Of a stretch of DNA of 64,000 nt, positions 1-10,500 are shown in pieces. The stretch is from Nymphaea colorata (Eukaryota > Streptophyta > Magnoliopsida > Nymphaeales > Nymphaeaceae): NCBI RefSeq assembly GCF_008831285.2, contig NC_045140.1, positions 19,962,370 through 20,026,369 of the forward strand, read 5' to 3'. The notes under the pieces were generated by a model. The model did not search any database. It saw nothing but the letters and a program-made list of their open reading frames with translations, and had not been told where the DNA came from. Each line of letters starts with the position of its first letter. Position 1 is the first letter of the stretch. Position numbers and translations under genes: made by a program.

Positions 1-1360
1 TTGTACCTTGCAGGCAGACCTTTTGGAGTGTTGGTGTCATTCGGTTTCAACTTATAACATAAAGGCCTCCTTTTCTAGGAGCAACCAGGAATAGGTATGA
101 GTGTTAATTCCATTTAATAGAGGAAGACATTGAAAACACCATGCAGCACAGCCCGTAGGGGTGATTCAATTTAAGTTGATCGGATTAAAATCCAATTAAT
201 AAAAAAAAACTTTCTTGTTATTCGTTTTTTAAGAAAAATGTCCTTTCTACTGTCATTTAATTGTTTGTTGTTCATTTCGGTCTAACAACTGTTGGATCTG
301 ACAATCTTAAAGAAATTATGCACTCACCGCAAAGCCAAATTTTTGGACACTCATCAAGGCTCCGACTGTAATACCATTTAAAGTAAAAAAATGGATCATT
401 TGAAAATAAAATACCAATTAGAGGTTAGGGTTAAACACATGAGTAGACCATCATAAGCTGAGGTGAAAACTCACAGTTATTGTGCTGCTCTATTTTTCTT
501 TTTTTGTTTTATGAATTGCAAAGAAGAATAATAAATACTCCTTTTGTCACCACATTTACGAACCTCTTGTTTCACGCTGAGATTAATATGAACAAATTGA
601 TCCAGCGGCTTCTTGTCCTCGCTACAAGAACTTCACTATTCACTGACATGGAAAAAAGTGTCACAAAGAGCTTTACTAACGCAGCTTGTTGCAAGAAGAA
701 AGATGAGTAGATTGCTAGCATAGAAAAAAACTGCACGTGTCAGGGAATAGGCGTAGAAAATTTCTACTTGATGCAGTTGCGACATAATATAATTTGATCT
801 TACAATTTTCCCCAGCTTCTATGAACTTGAGTGTTGCTTGTATTGATTTGAGCCAAAAATTGTTCGTGGTAATCCTGGTATTGCAATGATTGATAACAAG
901 TCTTTTTTAAGTTTATCCGAAAACATGGACGTAGAACTATGTTCCTCTTTGTTCCTGTTAGGTCTTAATTGGGCTACCTTTATGAGAATTATGATATATT
1001 CAAGTGGATGGTTGGAACACTCTGTTGGTGTTCTTGTTGCCAAACTTCCCTAGAGGGATCCTTGCATGGGCAAAGGAAAAATGCAACTGGGGAAGCTCCT
1101 ACTCGGTCTCACGGATGTTAGAAGCTGTCCCAAAGGCCCTTAACTTAATTAGCAACATGGAAAACAGCAGTTTTCCAGAAATTATCAGTCATAGTGGTCT
1201 CTTCTAGTCATTGATACGAAGAGTTAAGTCGGTCAACGGCTGAATTAAATACTGCGGGATATTCAAAGAGTAAGCTTGTAACCGCATACTGAAATGACTC
1301 TGTCTCTTCAAGATTCTCGTTCTTCATGATGTTCAAGAAATATACCTTAATTACACAATA
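1..1360. other. Intergenic, no gene recognised
   Basis: AT-rich sequence with only short open frames in several phases, none with recognisable protein similarity, splice-bounded exon pattern or repeat structure. I see nothing that supports a gene here. Confidence 0.5.
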
Positions 1361-1728
1361 ACTTTTCTGGCTCATCTTCTCGGTGGTGTTCCTGCGATCC
1401 AGTTCCTACTTTATCCCGGTTTATCTGGATAACCGGTTGCAGGAGAAGTTTACTTTATATATGTCTGGTTGGGTTCCCTTTAATAACTCATTAGGAAAGA
1501 AAAATTGCATTTTGTCGTTAAAAGAGGGCAAAGTCAAACTTTTCTGGCACATCTTCTCGGTAGTGTTCCTGCGATCTAGTTTCCACTTCATCCCCATTAT
1601 CTGGATAACCGGTCGCAGGAGAAGATTTGCTTTATATTTGTCTGGTTGGGTTGCCTTTTATAACTCAGTAGGAAAGAAAAATTGCATTTCTTTTTCATTG
1701 TTGCCGTCAAAAGAGGGCAAAGTCAATG
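1361..1728. repeat. Two-copy direct repeat, period 177 bp
   Basis: A block beginning acttttctgg at 1361 recurs at 1538. Both copies run through a shared segment containing 'ttcctgcgat' and 'ggataaccgg' and end near 'aaagagggcaaagtcaa'. The copies carry scattered substitutions and small indels, so the duplication is not recent. The open frame that spans both copies has no recognisable product and is probably incidental. Confidence 0.8.
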
Positions 1729-1849
1729 TTTCTAAGTTTAAGGAGAAAATGATTAAACCCAAATGAGCGGAGCAAGAATTTTTTTTTCGGGGCGGCCAAA
1801 CTCCCCATTTCTCCAATGAACTTGTCCGAATATGGCCAAATTAAAACAA

Positions 1850-2375
1850 AATCTAAAAAATCCATGAAACTTATTTCCATAACTAAACATCCACAAAATT
1901 TGTTTCCATGAGGAAAAATCCATCACCTTGAAAAGTTTTTTCCATGGAAAAAATTCCATCCTAAAAATCCATGAATTTTTTTTTCCATGAATAAAAATCC
2001 ATCATAAAAGATCCATGAAAAAAATTCTGTCTTAAAAATCCACTAAAACTTTTTTTTCCCATGAATAAAATCAATCCTAAAAGATCCACGAAAGTTTTTT
2101 TCCATGAAAAAAATTCCATCTTAAAAATCCACGAAAGCTTTACCCTTGATAAAAAAATCCATCCTAAAAGATCCACGAAAATTCATCCTAAAAGATCGAT
2201 GAAAAGTTTTTTCAATGGTGAAAATAATCGATGGATTTTTCTTCAGCGTAAAAAAAATCATGGATATATCAAACGTCCTAAAAGGTATCCACGAAATGTT
2301 TTTTTCCACTGGTGCATCAAACGTATCTTCGAAGATATTCACGAAATTCTTTTTGCATGGATTTTTTTTTCTGAG
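1850..2375. repeat. Degenerate minisatellite, unit about 54 bp
   Basis: Repeated phrases such as 'atccatgaaa', 'tttttttccatg' and 'aaatccatcctaaaa' alternate about every 54 bases, seven or more times, with heavy divergence. The array is very rich in A and T runs. It stops about 30 bases before the position of the lost start codon of the NPGR1-like fragment, so it occupies what would be that gene's 5' UTR or promoter. Open frames within it are low-complexity artefacts. Confidence 0.75.
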
Positions 2376-2403
2376 TGCATCAAACAACCCTCAAATATAT
2401 CCA

Positions 2404-3053
2404 CTGCTGTGTGCATGCTCTGGCGAGCAGTTCAAGTTTGAGGAGGTGGAGCCTCCTCTGTCACCGGAATCCTTCGCGACGAGAGATTTTTCGGCTGGTG
2501 GCATTTCCTCGAGGACCTTGGGTTGGGATGCCAAGTTCGAGGATAATCATGTCGAAGAGGTGGAAACTACTCTGAAGGAAGCCCTCTCACTGAACTATGA
2601 GATGCCTTTCTTCCCCTTTTTGGTGTTCTATTTTCCTCTTGACGGCTCTATAGATGGTTGTTTTTAATATTCGTTAATCTCATTTTTCTGTGCAGGAAGC
2701 ACGTGCTTTTCTTCCCCTTTTTGGTGTTCTATTTTCCTCTTGACGGCTCTATAGATGGTTGTTTTTAATATTCGTTAATCTCATTTTCCTGTGCAGGAAG
2801 CGCGTGCTTTATTGGGATGGCTGAGTACCAGAGGTAACTATGCTGCTCCTCTCCAGGTGTTCCGTGGGATTGATATACAGAGTTTGATACCCAAGATGAC
2901 TAAATCTATAGCTGATAGGGTCCAGCGTCAAAAAGCTCGATTTAAAAGCCAGAAGGTGCAAAAAAAATACAATGTCTATGCATTCTGTGAGTCTCTTGCT
3001 TGAAGCTATCTTACTTAAAGCAAGATCACTGGAACAGCTTGGTTTAAGAAAAG
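2404..3053 (+). pseudogene. NPGR1-like 5' gene fragment (NO POLLEN GERMINATION-related TPR protein)
   Basis: NPG-family proteins are calmodulin-binding tetratricopeptide proteins. Exon 1 (2404-2601, 66 codons) reads L-LCACSGEQFKFEE, then SPESFATRDFSA and ending TLKEALSLNYE, as in the family N-terminus. Exon 2 (2797-3053) gives EARALLGWLSTRGN, VFRGIDIQ and, after a one-base frame change at an A-run near 2961-2968, MSMHSVSLLLEAILLKARSL. Damage seen: the initiator position is CTG instead of ATG, the first intron begins AT instead of GT, and intron 1 plus the first 14 bases of exon 2 are duplicated (2607-2808). The remaining TPR exons are absent from the next 4 kb. I read it as a truncated pseudogene; family assignment rests on recalled family sequences. 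Confidence 0.75.
2607..2808. repeat. 101-bp tandem duplication across an intron-exon boundary
   Basis: 'tggtgttcta' at 2621 recurs at 2722, giving a period of 101. Each copy contains most of intron 1 of the NPGR1-like fragment, its 'tgtgcag' acceptor and the first 14 exon bases (gaagc.cgtgcttt). The copies differ at only a few bases, including cacg versus cgcg after the acceptor, so the event is fairly recent. Confidence 0.9.
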
Positions 3054-6000
3054 GTACAGTATCTAGTTGTGTAATCACCTTTCTGTTTGAAAATGGAGTT
3101 CTTAGTCTTCTAGCAGCCATGTCTGGATTTGTTTGACTGTCTTACTTTGTTTGTATGTCTTAATCATTCAGCATGCTGCGCGTGATTAGTAACACTATGT
3201 TTAATGGTATTTACGATGTGTAGATATACTAATCAATTTCCTTTTACCATATCGTATTTGCAACCCGACATGCAGTCAAGTTTTCTGAAAGCAGACAGAA
3301 CTTGATCAAGAACTTTGAACATTCTCTTTCCTTGGTTGATTGGAACTATTATCCAATTACACAGTTTATACAGCAGTAACAGCACTATAACACCAAGGGA
3401 ATAATGTTGGGACTGTCATTGACAGGTAGACTTCAACTTCAACTGCTAAGGAGGCTTTTTTTCTTTTTTTGTGGCTTGCTTCTCTTTCCATATCTTTTCC
3501 TCTTTATTGCATTTTTTATACTGACGCTTCAAATAAATGCTTTTTCTCCTTCTTTTCATGTAATTTTTTACGGTCTGGACAGTTTCAACTTTCTGAAATG
3601 CTTAAGTTCGTCGACATGAATTCTGTGTTTGTTCACTTATTCAGAATATTCGATCTTGCTTTTTTTTTTATGACATTTAACTACTTCTGTTGTAAAAGAG
3701 CGTTACTATTGGAGTTAAAAGAACAAAATTGATTATATATTTCCTAACTTCAAAATTTCATGTGGTAATAAATATGTTGACAATTCCTATGAATGCTTGT
3801 GAGCATGTTTTTGTTCTCTCTCAGTTTTTGTTTTCTATAAACTTCACATGTTTGCTTTTTCTTTTTTCTTTTGGGTGAGTTGATTTCAGAATTCAATGAA
3901 TGTGAACCATAGAAGACTCACCTTCTGTTTGTGATTCAATGCTATCCTGGACAGTAATTTGTGTGCTTGATTTCTTGTTAGATCTCACAGAACCAAGAAG
4001 ATTCCTCAACGTTGACAGGCCGTTGTTATTATGTCACAGACATCACAGAATATGAAAAAACAGACTGTGATACTGAAACTTGTGATTCTCAATGACATGC
4101 GTGATCTCCATATGCTGATGAAGCACAGGTTGTGATTCTTTAGCCCTTTGAAAGGCAAAAGAATAATGGTTTTACAGCTTTTTGGGCAAGAGGATGATAG
4201 TGGCTACATGGTGGTTCTGTTGGTTTCGCTTTTCTTTTCCATTATTGTTTTTAATGTTGTAGAATCATCCTATTAAGTGTTTGGTGTGTGGTCACACCAT
4301 GATGAAGACTATTCTAGGAGGCGAATTATTAAAAAATTACTTGCAAGCAGCGGGAAACTTGTAAAAGCACGTAGGCAGTAGTCAGGACAAGAAATGCCTG
4401 TGGGGACAAATTACTGCCAAAAAGAAATTAAAATGTGTTCATTTTGTTTTAAGAAGGATTTCAAGTTCTTTTATCTTCATACCTGTGTCACGTATATGGG
4501 TTCTCGGCAACAGACTTGTGTCCAGGAGCAAGAATTTAGGAAAAAGCTGCCATGATTTTGCCACGGGAAGGGCTGCCCTGTTGTGAAAGAAGCCATCTTT
4601 CACCAAGAAGGAAAAACTCCATTCGAAGCGAGTTTATAAATAAGCTTTGAACCCTGTTATCTCATGCTTCTCAAACGAGCTTTGTGTAAGTAGTCTTTCA
4701 TGGTCTCAAGTTAATGAGGTTCTAAAAAGGAATGTTATACCTTGTATGTAGGGGACCAATCTCGGTCGATATGGGAATTATTTGTCTCGTCTGAGTCTTC
4801 CCTGTTCTTGCTTTGCAAATACCACTTAAAATGAGCTGGAATTTATCAAAGTAATATGCCTTCTGAGTTCTGCTAGAATCATGGGCATGCAATTTAGCAG
4901 AGCTTTTGAGTTACAAAGGGACCACAGGATCAAGAATCATGATCAAATGTGGAGCATTGGAGGCATGTTTTGCTTCAAAAGAAAGGGGTCATCGGAAGGA
5001 CTGCATCGGAACCCCAGCACACACACACACACACACACACACAGAGAGAGGTCTTGCAACTATCACGAGGACAAACACCATGCATAGAACAAGATTGGAT
5101 GCAATATGAATGGCACAAAAGCTTTGCAGTTAATCTCTTGAATCTCCTATTCAAAATTCTCTGTGACGCAATCTCCATGCTTGAAAAACTTGAGGCACTT
5201 TTAGATTAGTTTGATTGAACAAGTAGATAAGATTCGAATTATCATGGATAAGATATTATAATCTAATCAACTTCAAAACTCTAAGATTGTAAAATTTTAT
5301 AATTTTGTTAATCTATATATGTCATCTGGACATGCTCGTCCAGAAGTCGATTTTCTAGGTTTTATACGACACACATCAAATCTACTCTAGATAAAAGTTG
5401 GAAAGAAAAAACAGAACCTAATTTCCAAATATAATTGCAAAGAATATGTTCTGCGCTTCATACTATCCTCGTGCACTTTCTTGCTAAGATAATCTCAGAT
5501 GCTCTCCAACGCCATCCTCAATTCTGGATTTTGTTCAATAACTCAACGACGAGAACTACTGAGAACCATATAGTAGTAGCAGCAGCAGCAGTTGATGTTG
5601 ACGATGATGATTATTTTATTATTATTGTCTGCAGTTTATTCAATCGTTCTTGCAGCCTAATTGACTGGCTCTTGTACGCTATAGACTATGAATTTCAGTT
5701 TCGCTTCATTAGCTGAACTATAGTTCCCCATTTGCCAGTAAATTACTCTTTACCTATCTTTTCTGATGGTTCTTGAAATACATACTTGCACAGGCTTAAA
5801 TTTAAACAGGCACAGGTTGCAAAACAGACATCTTCTTTGACGTAGGAGAGAACGTGGGATTTCTTTGCATTAGAATCTTCCCCACCAAGCTAAAGGGCAG
5901 CCTTCTAGATTTAGTTAGAAACCTTGTGCGAAAGGGTGTGTAGCACTGCATGACTAACTTTCGCCGGTTCAGTCCCTTTGCTGCTCTCGACCTCCTCAAC

Positions 6001-6929
6001 TCGCAGATCACAAACATGTTAGTCAACGGCCTCAGCTGCTTGGTTCCAATGGTTCTTACGTGCATCACTGTGCAGATTGCTTTATCTTGCAATAATGTGA
6101 TACATAAAACGCTTGAATCTTCCAGCGAAACTGATGAACAAAATACAACCTAGTCGTTGTTCCCTATAACTGAGGCAGGCTCTTATCTAGACACTCAAGA
6201 AATTACCTTTCAGCATTAGCTTTCTCTCGAAATTCAAAACTTATTGCACTACCCTTGAACAATCTCAAACACCACAATTAACAGGTATTTTCTGGAAAGG
6301 ACCATTAACAGGTGTCTTCATGAAGCTGAAGAAAGTGCTCAGGTTAAATGTTACCTGTAGAAGGTTAAACACTAGGGTTGTCTGGGTGCAAGTAACCAGG
6401 GCATTCTCATTCAGTTACAGCTCTGCAATTTAATTCATCTAAATCAGCAGATATTCAGAAAAGGTACATAGGTTGAAGAAGCTGATACCTCGACCTTGAC
6501 AGAAATAGCATAGGTGCTATGCCCCCAGCTTGTATCTGAGGTACCAGTAATCTTCAACACTTAAATATCTCATAACATCCTTACATAGGTTAAGATTTGG
6601 GTGTACGTGGGATTGTGGCTTAGCAGCACTAGCACTGAAGGAGGCATGTGTGTCATCAAATCAATCTCGCAGCAAGAATCCAGACCAAGGCTTTGTTTGT
6701 AACTAAGATGTTAGTTGATTCAACTGGGCAAGTTTTCAAGGGGATTATTTGGAAGGATGGTACCAAGCTGTTACGGCCAGGAACTCGTTGAGGAGCTGCC
6801 AGAGGATTGAGCTCAATCAGCAGAAGGATCTCTGTTACATCTCGCAGAAAGTATTGGAAAGGACGGATAACTGGGAGACAGGACACGGCTTCTTGCTAGA
6901 TTTTCTGAAGTCAGGGATCATCTAGATAT
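3054..6929. other. Intergenic, no gene recognised
   Basis: Long AT-rich stretch. It holds a CA/GA microsatellite near 5018-5050 and a short CAG run near 5578-5590. Open frames around 5802-6153 on both strands are moderately long but match nothing I recognise and lack convincing splice context. No continuation of the NPGR1-like fragment was found. Confidence 0.5.
5018..5050. repeat. (CA)n(GA)n microsatellite
   Basis: About twelve CA units followed directly by about four GA units. Confidence 0.95.
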
Positions 6930-7060
6930 CATCTGGGTGAAAACTAACTTCATTCCATCTGGATGTCTGTCAGTGAATGCTATAGACCCAATAACACATC
7001 TGGGTAGAAGACTAGCTTCCTTCCCTGTGGATGCGAGTCCTTCAATGCTATAGACCTAAT
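6930..7060. repeat. Diverged direct duplication, period 67 bp
   Basis: 'catctgggtgaaaactaact' at 6930 recurs as 'catctgggtagaagactagc' at 6997. Each copy ends near 'aatgctatagacc'. Similarity is moderate. Confidence 0.65.
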
Positions 7061-7375
7061 GAGATGTGCATGTGGTATCCTTAGTAGTTACAAGTGCTAA
7101 GATAGCCTTGGTGAAGGCCAAAAACAGAAAATGAAAAAAAAAGGAAGAAGGAGAAAAAAAAATAAAAATAAAATGAAGCAAAATAATAAAGAAAAGTGAA
7201 ACTGGAAGAAGAACAGTGGGGAAAAAGGAACTCTTAAGATATCTTTGTCAATTGAGTGCCCAAGTGACCCAGCCTAGTCGAGAAGGTGGCAGTGTAGGGC
7301 ATAGCCACTCGTAGGCGCATTTTTACAACTAAGGTGGCACCAAAAAAACAGCAACCAACATGGTAAGCATGTTTA

Positions 7376-7380
7376 GATGA
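7376..7380. repeat. Target-site duplication, left (GATGA)
   Basis: GATGA directly precedes the left LTR and recurs at 12591-12595 directly after the right LTR. A 5-bp duplication is standard for Ty1-copia integration. Confidence 0.9.
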
Positions 7381-7545
7381 TGATAAGATTAGAAAGAATA
7401 ATCTTTGATTAACCTCGAAATCTGCCCTAACTCCTCTTTATATAGACTAGAGGAGAGAGAGAAGTTACAAGAGAAACATCTAAAGGAAAAGTTATTACAA
7501 AAGTACCCTCTTAAACCTAAAACTGAATATAAACACATCTTAACA
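7381..7545 (-). repeat. 3' LTR of the copia element
   Basis: 165 bp, TGATAAG...CTTAACA on the + strand, identical by eye to the LTR at 12426-12590. It contains 'ctttatatagactagagg', whose reverse complement includes a possible TATA-like stretch. Confidence 0.95.
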
Positions 7546-7556
7546 CTCCCCCTCAA
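7546..7556 (-). other. Polypurine tract of the copia element
   Basis: On the minus strand TTGAGGGGGAG lies directly against the 3' LTR. This is the usual plus-strand primer of plant copia elements. The gag-pol stop codon TGA (7553-7555) lies inside it. Confidence 0.9.
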
Positions 7557-10500
7557 GTTGGAGCGTATATGTCAAATAGGCTCAACTTGGAACAACAGCT
7601 TTGGAATGGTCCCCTTGCAAGAGCCTTAGTAAAGATATCAGCCGTTTGCCCTGTAGTTGAAATGTATGAGGTACTTACAAACCCCTTCTGAATCATGTCT
7701 CTAGTATAGTGACAATCTACTTCAACATGCTTGGTTCTTTCATGAAAAGCCGGATTATTAGCAATAAACAGTGCAGCTTTGTTATCACATAACAGTTGCA
7801 TAGGAAGAGGCACTTCGACAGTAAGATCCAACATCAGGGATCTAACCCACATAACTTCAGCAGTACCCTGAGCCATAGCTCTATACTCAGATTCTGCACT
7901 TGATCTGGCAACCACAGTTTGCTTCTTACTCTTCCATGTAACCAAGTTGGATCCAATAAACACACAAAATCCAGTAGTGGATTTTCTGTCTGAGGGGCAT
8001 CCTGCATAGTCGGCATCAACATACACAGATATAGTGAGTGAGGTACCATTCTGAAAGAAGAGTCCCGTTCCTGGTGAATTCTTTAGATACCTAAGAATCA
8101 TCATAGCAGCATCCCAATGAACTTTCTTGGGCTTATCCATAAATTGACTCACTCTGCTAACAGCATAGGCAATGTCAGGTCGAGTAACAGTGATGTATAG
8201 GAGCTTCCCAACAATCCCTCTATACTGTCTTGCATCAACATCTTCAGTATCATCATCATACAAGCGGGTATTGATATCCATAGGCGTGGATGCAGGCCGA
8301 CACCCCAGCATCCCTGTCTCTTGCAAAACATCAGTAACGTATTTCCTCTGGCACATGATAAGGCCCTTTTGATTTCTGGCAAACTCAATACCAAGGAAAT
8401 AACGTAGTTCACCAAGGTCCTTGGTGACAAAGTGTTGTCCAAGGACATCCTTGATGTTGGAAATCCCCTGATCATCATCCCCTGTAACAATGATATCATC
8501 AACATAAACAAGAACTATCACCGTACCTGTAGAAGTCTTCTTGACAAAGAGGGAATGGTCGGCCGAAGAACGTCTGAAGCCCTCATTCTCAATATTCTCT
8601 GACAATTTCTGAAACCAAGCTCGAGGACTCTGTTTCAGACCATAAATCGCCTTTCGCAATCTGCACACTTTCTGACACTCCCCCTCAGCAACAAACCCTG
8701 GTGGTTGCTGCATATACACTTCTTCATGTAAGTCACCATAGAGAAAGGCATTTTTGACATCAAGCTGTGAGAGGGACCAATTCTTGCTGACAGCCACAGC
8801 AAGGAGAATCCGTAAGGAAGCATGTCGTGCCACAGGAGAGAAGGTATCATAATAATCAACCCCATAAGTTTGGGTATAGCCTTTTGCAACCAGACGAGCC
8901 TTATATCTGTCAATACTGCCATCTGCTCGGTATTTGATAGTAAAGACCCATCTGCAACCAACAATGGCTGCATCAACTGAAGGAGTAACAAGGGTCCAGG
9001 TGCCTCTAGACTGAAGAGCATCCATCTCTTCTTGCATAGCCGCTGCCCATTTGGGATCAGAGAGAGCATCCATGGGATTCTGTGGAAGAGCAATAGCCGA
9101 CAGCCCCTTGACAAACTGTCGGTACATAGGGGTGAGTCTATCCATGGATAAATGACCAGAGATAGGATGCAAAGTGCAACTGCGTTTGCCTTTCCTTTGA
9201 GCAATGGGCACATCAAGTTCATTAGGAGCAGGAACATGCTCGTGACATACTCCTATGTCATCATTACATAAAACATTGTCAGTTGAGTTTGTGTCAGGAA
9301 TTACCTTGGGCGTGCTGGGTGAAGGCACAGGTGCACATTGAACAGGCGCAGCAGGCTTAGTACGACGATGGTAGACAGCCCCAAAACGTGGATCAACTGG
9401 GTTTGGACAACTCATGAGAGGTAGAGGAAATTGGACTTCATCATTTAATGCAGGCGCCCTTAATTGAGTTCCATTTGGGGAGAAGAAAGAGGTTGATTCA
9501 AAAAATGTAACATCAGCACTCACATAATACCGACGAGTAGAAGGATCATAACATCGATATCCCTTTTGAGTGCGGGAATAACCAACAAAGATCGTTTTGA
9601 TGGCCCGAGGAGACAACTTATCTCGCCCAGGACCAAGCAACTGAACAAAGGCAACACATCCAAAAACACGAGGTGGAACAGAAAACAAGTCTCTGTCAGG
9701 AAAGAGGACAGAGATAGGAATAAGGTCTCCCAACACAGATGACGGCATACGATTAATAAGATAGCATGCTGTGAGAACAGCATCGCCCCAGTAAGAATGG
9801 GGAACATGGCTATGTATGATAATGGTTCTGGCAACATCAAGAATATGACGGTGTTTCCGTTCAGCAACCCCATTTTGTTGGGAGGTATAGGCACAAGAAG
9901 TTTGGTGGATGATACCCTTATCCCTGAAAAATTGTTCCAAAGAGGAAGCACAGAACTCAAGAGCATTGTCAGAGCGCACAATTTTGACACAAGTATCAAA
10001 CTGAGTCAGAATTTCATTGATAAAATTTTTGATTACATGACCCACTTCAGATTTATGCTTCATAAGAAAAACCCAACTAACACGACTATAGTCATCGACA
10101 GCAACAAGATAATATCGATGACCTTGAAGAGCAGGTGTACGACTCGGACCCCAAACATCAAAATGAAGTAACTCAAACACAGAATGGCTACTTCGACTGG
10201 GCCGCGGAGGAAAGGATGACCTATGGTGTTTGCCCAACTGACAAGACTCGCATTGAAAAGAAGACTTGGGAGACAGCTGAGGAAGAACATGCAGCAGTTT
10301 CTGAAACGGTAGATGTCCAAAACGTAAATGCCAAGTATAAGCCGAGGATGAGGACGACCCTGCAGAGGTAGATCCAGCAAAGGGAAAGGGATGCACTAGC
10401 CTGTAAAGACCTCCCTGTTCACGGCCACTGCCAATCACCCTGCCCGTCAGTATATCCTGAAACACAAGAGAAGAGGAGTCAAATATCGCACGACAGTTTA

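Noticed and set aside
2215-2667. 150-codon + strand frame read as a complete gene
   Set aside because: Its first half is minisatellite sequence and its last residues are intron 1. Only 2404-2601 matches NPGR1-like coding.
8149-10380. Other-frame open frames within the copia element
   Set aside because: Shadows of gag-pol, which has all the catalytic motifs in one continuous frame.
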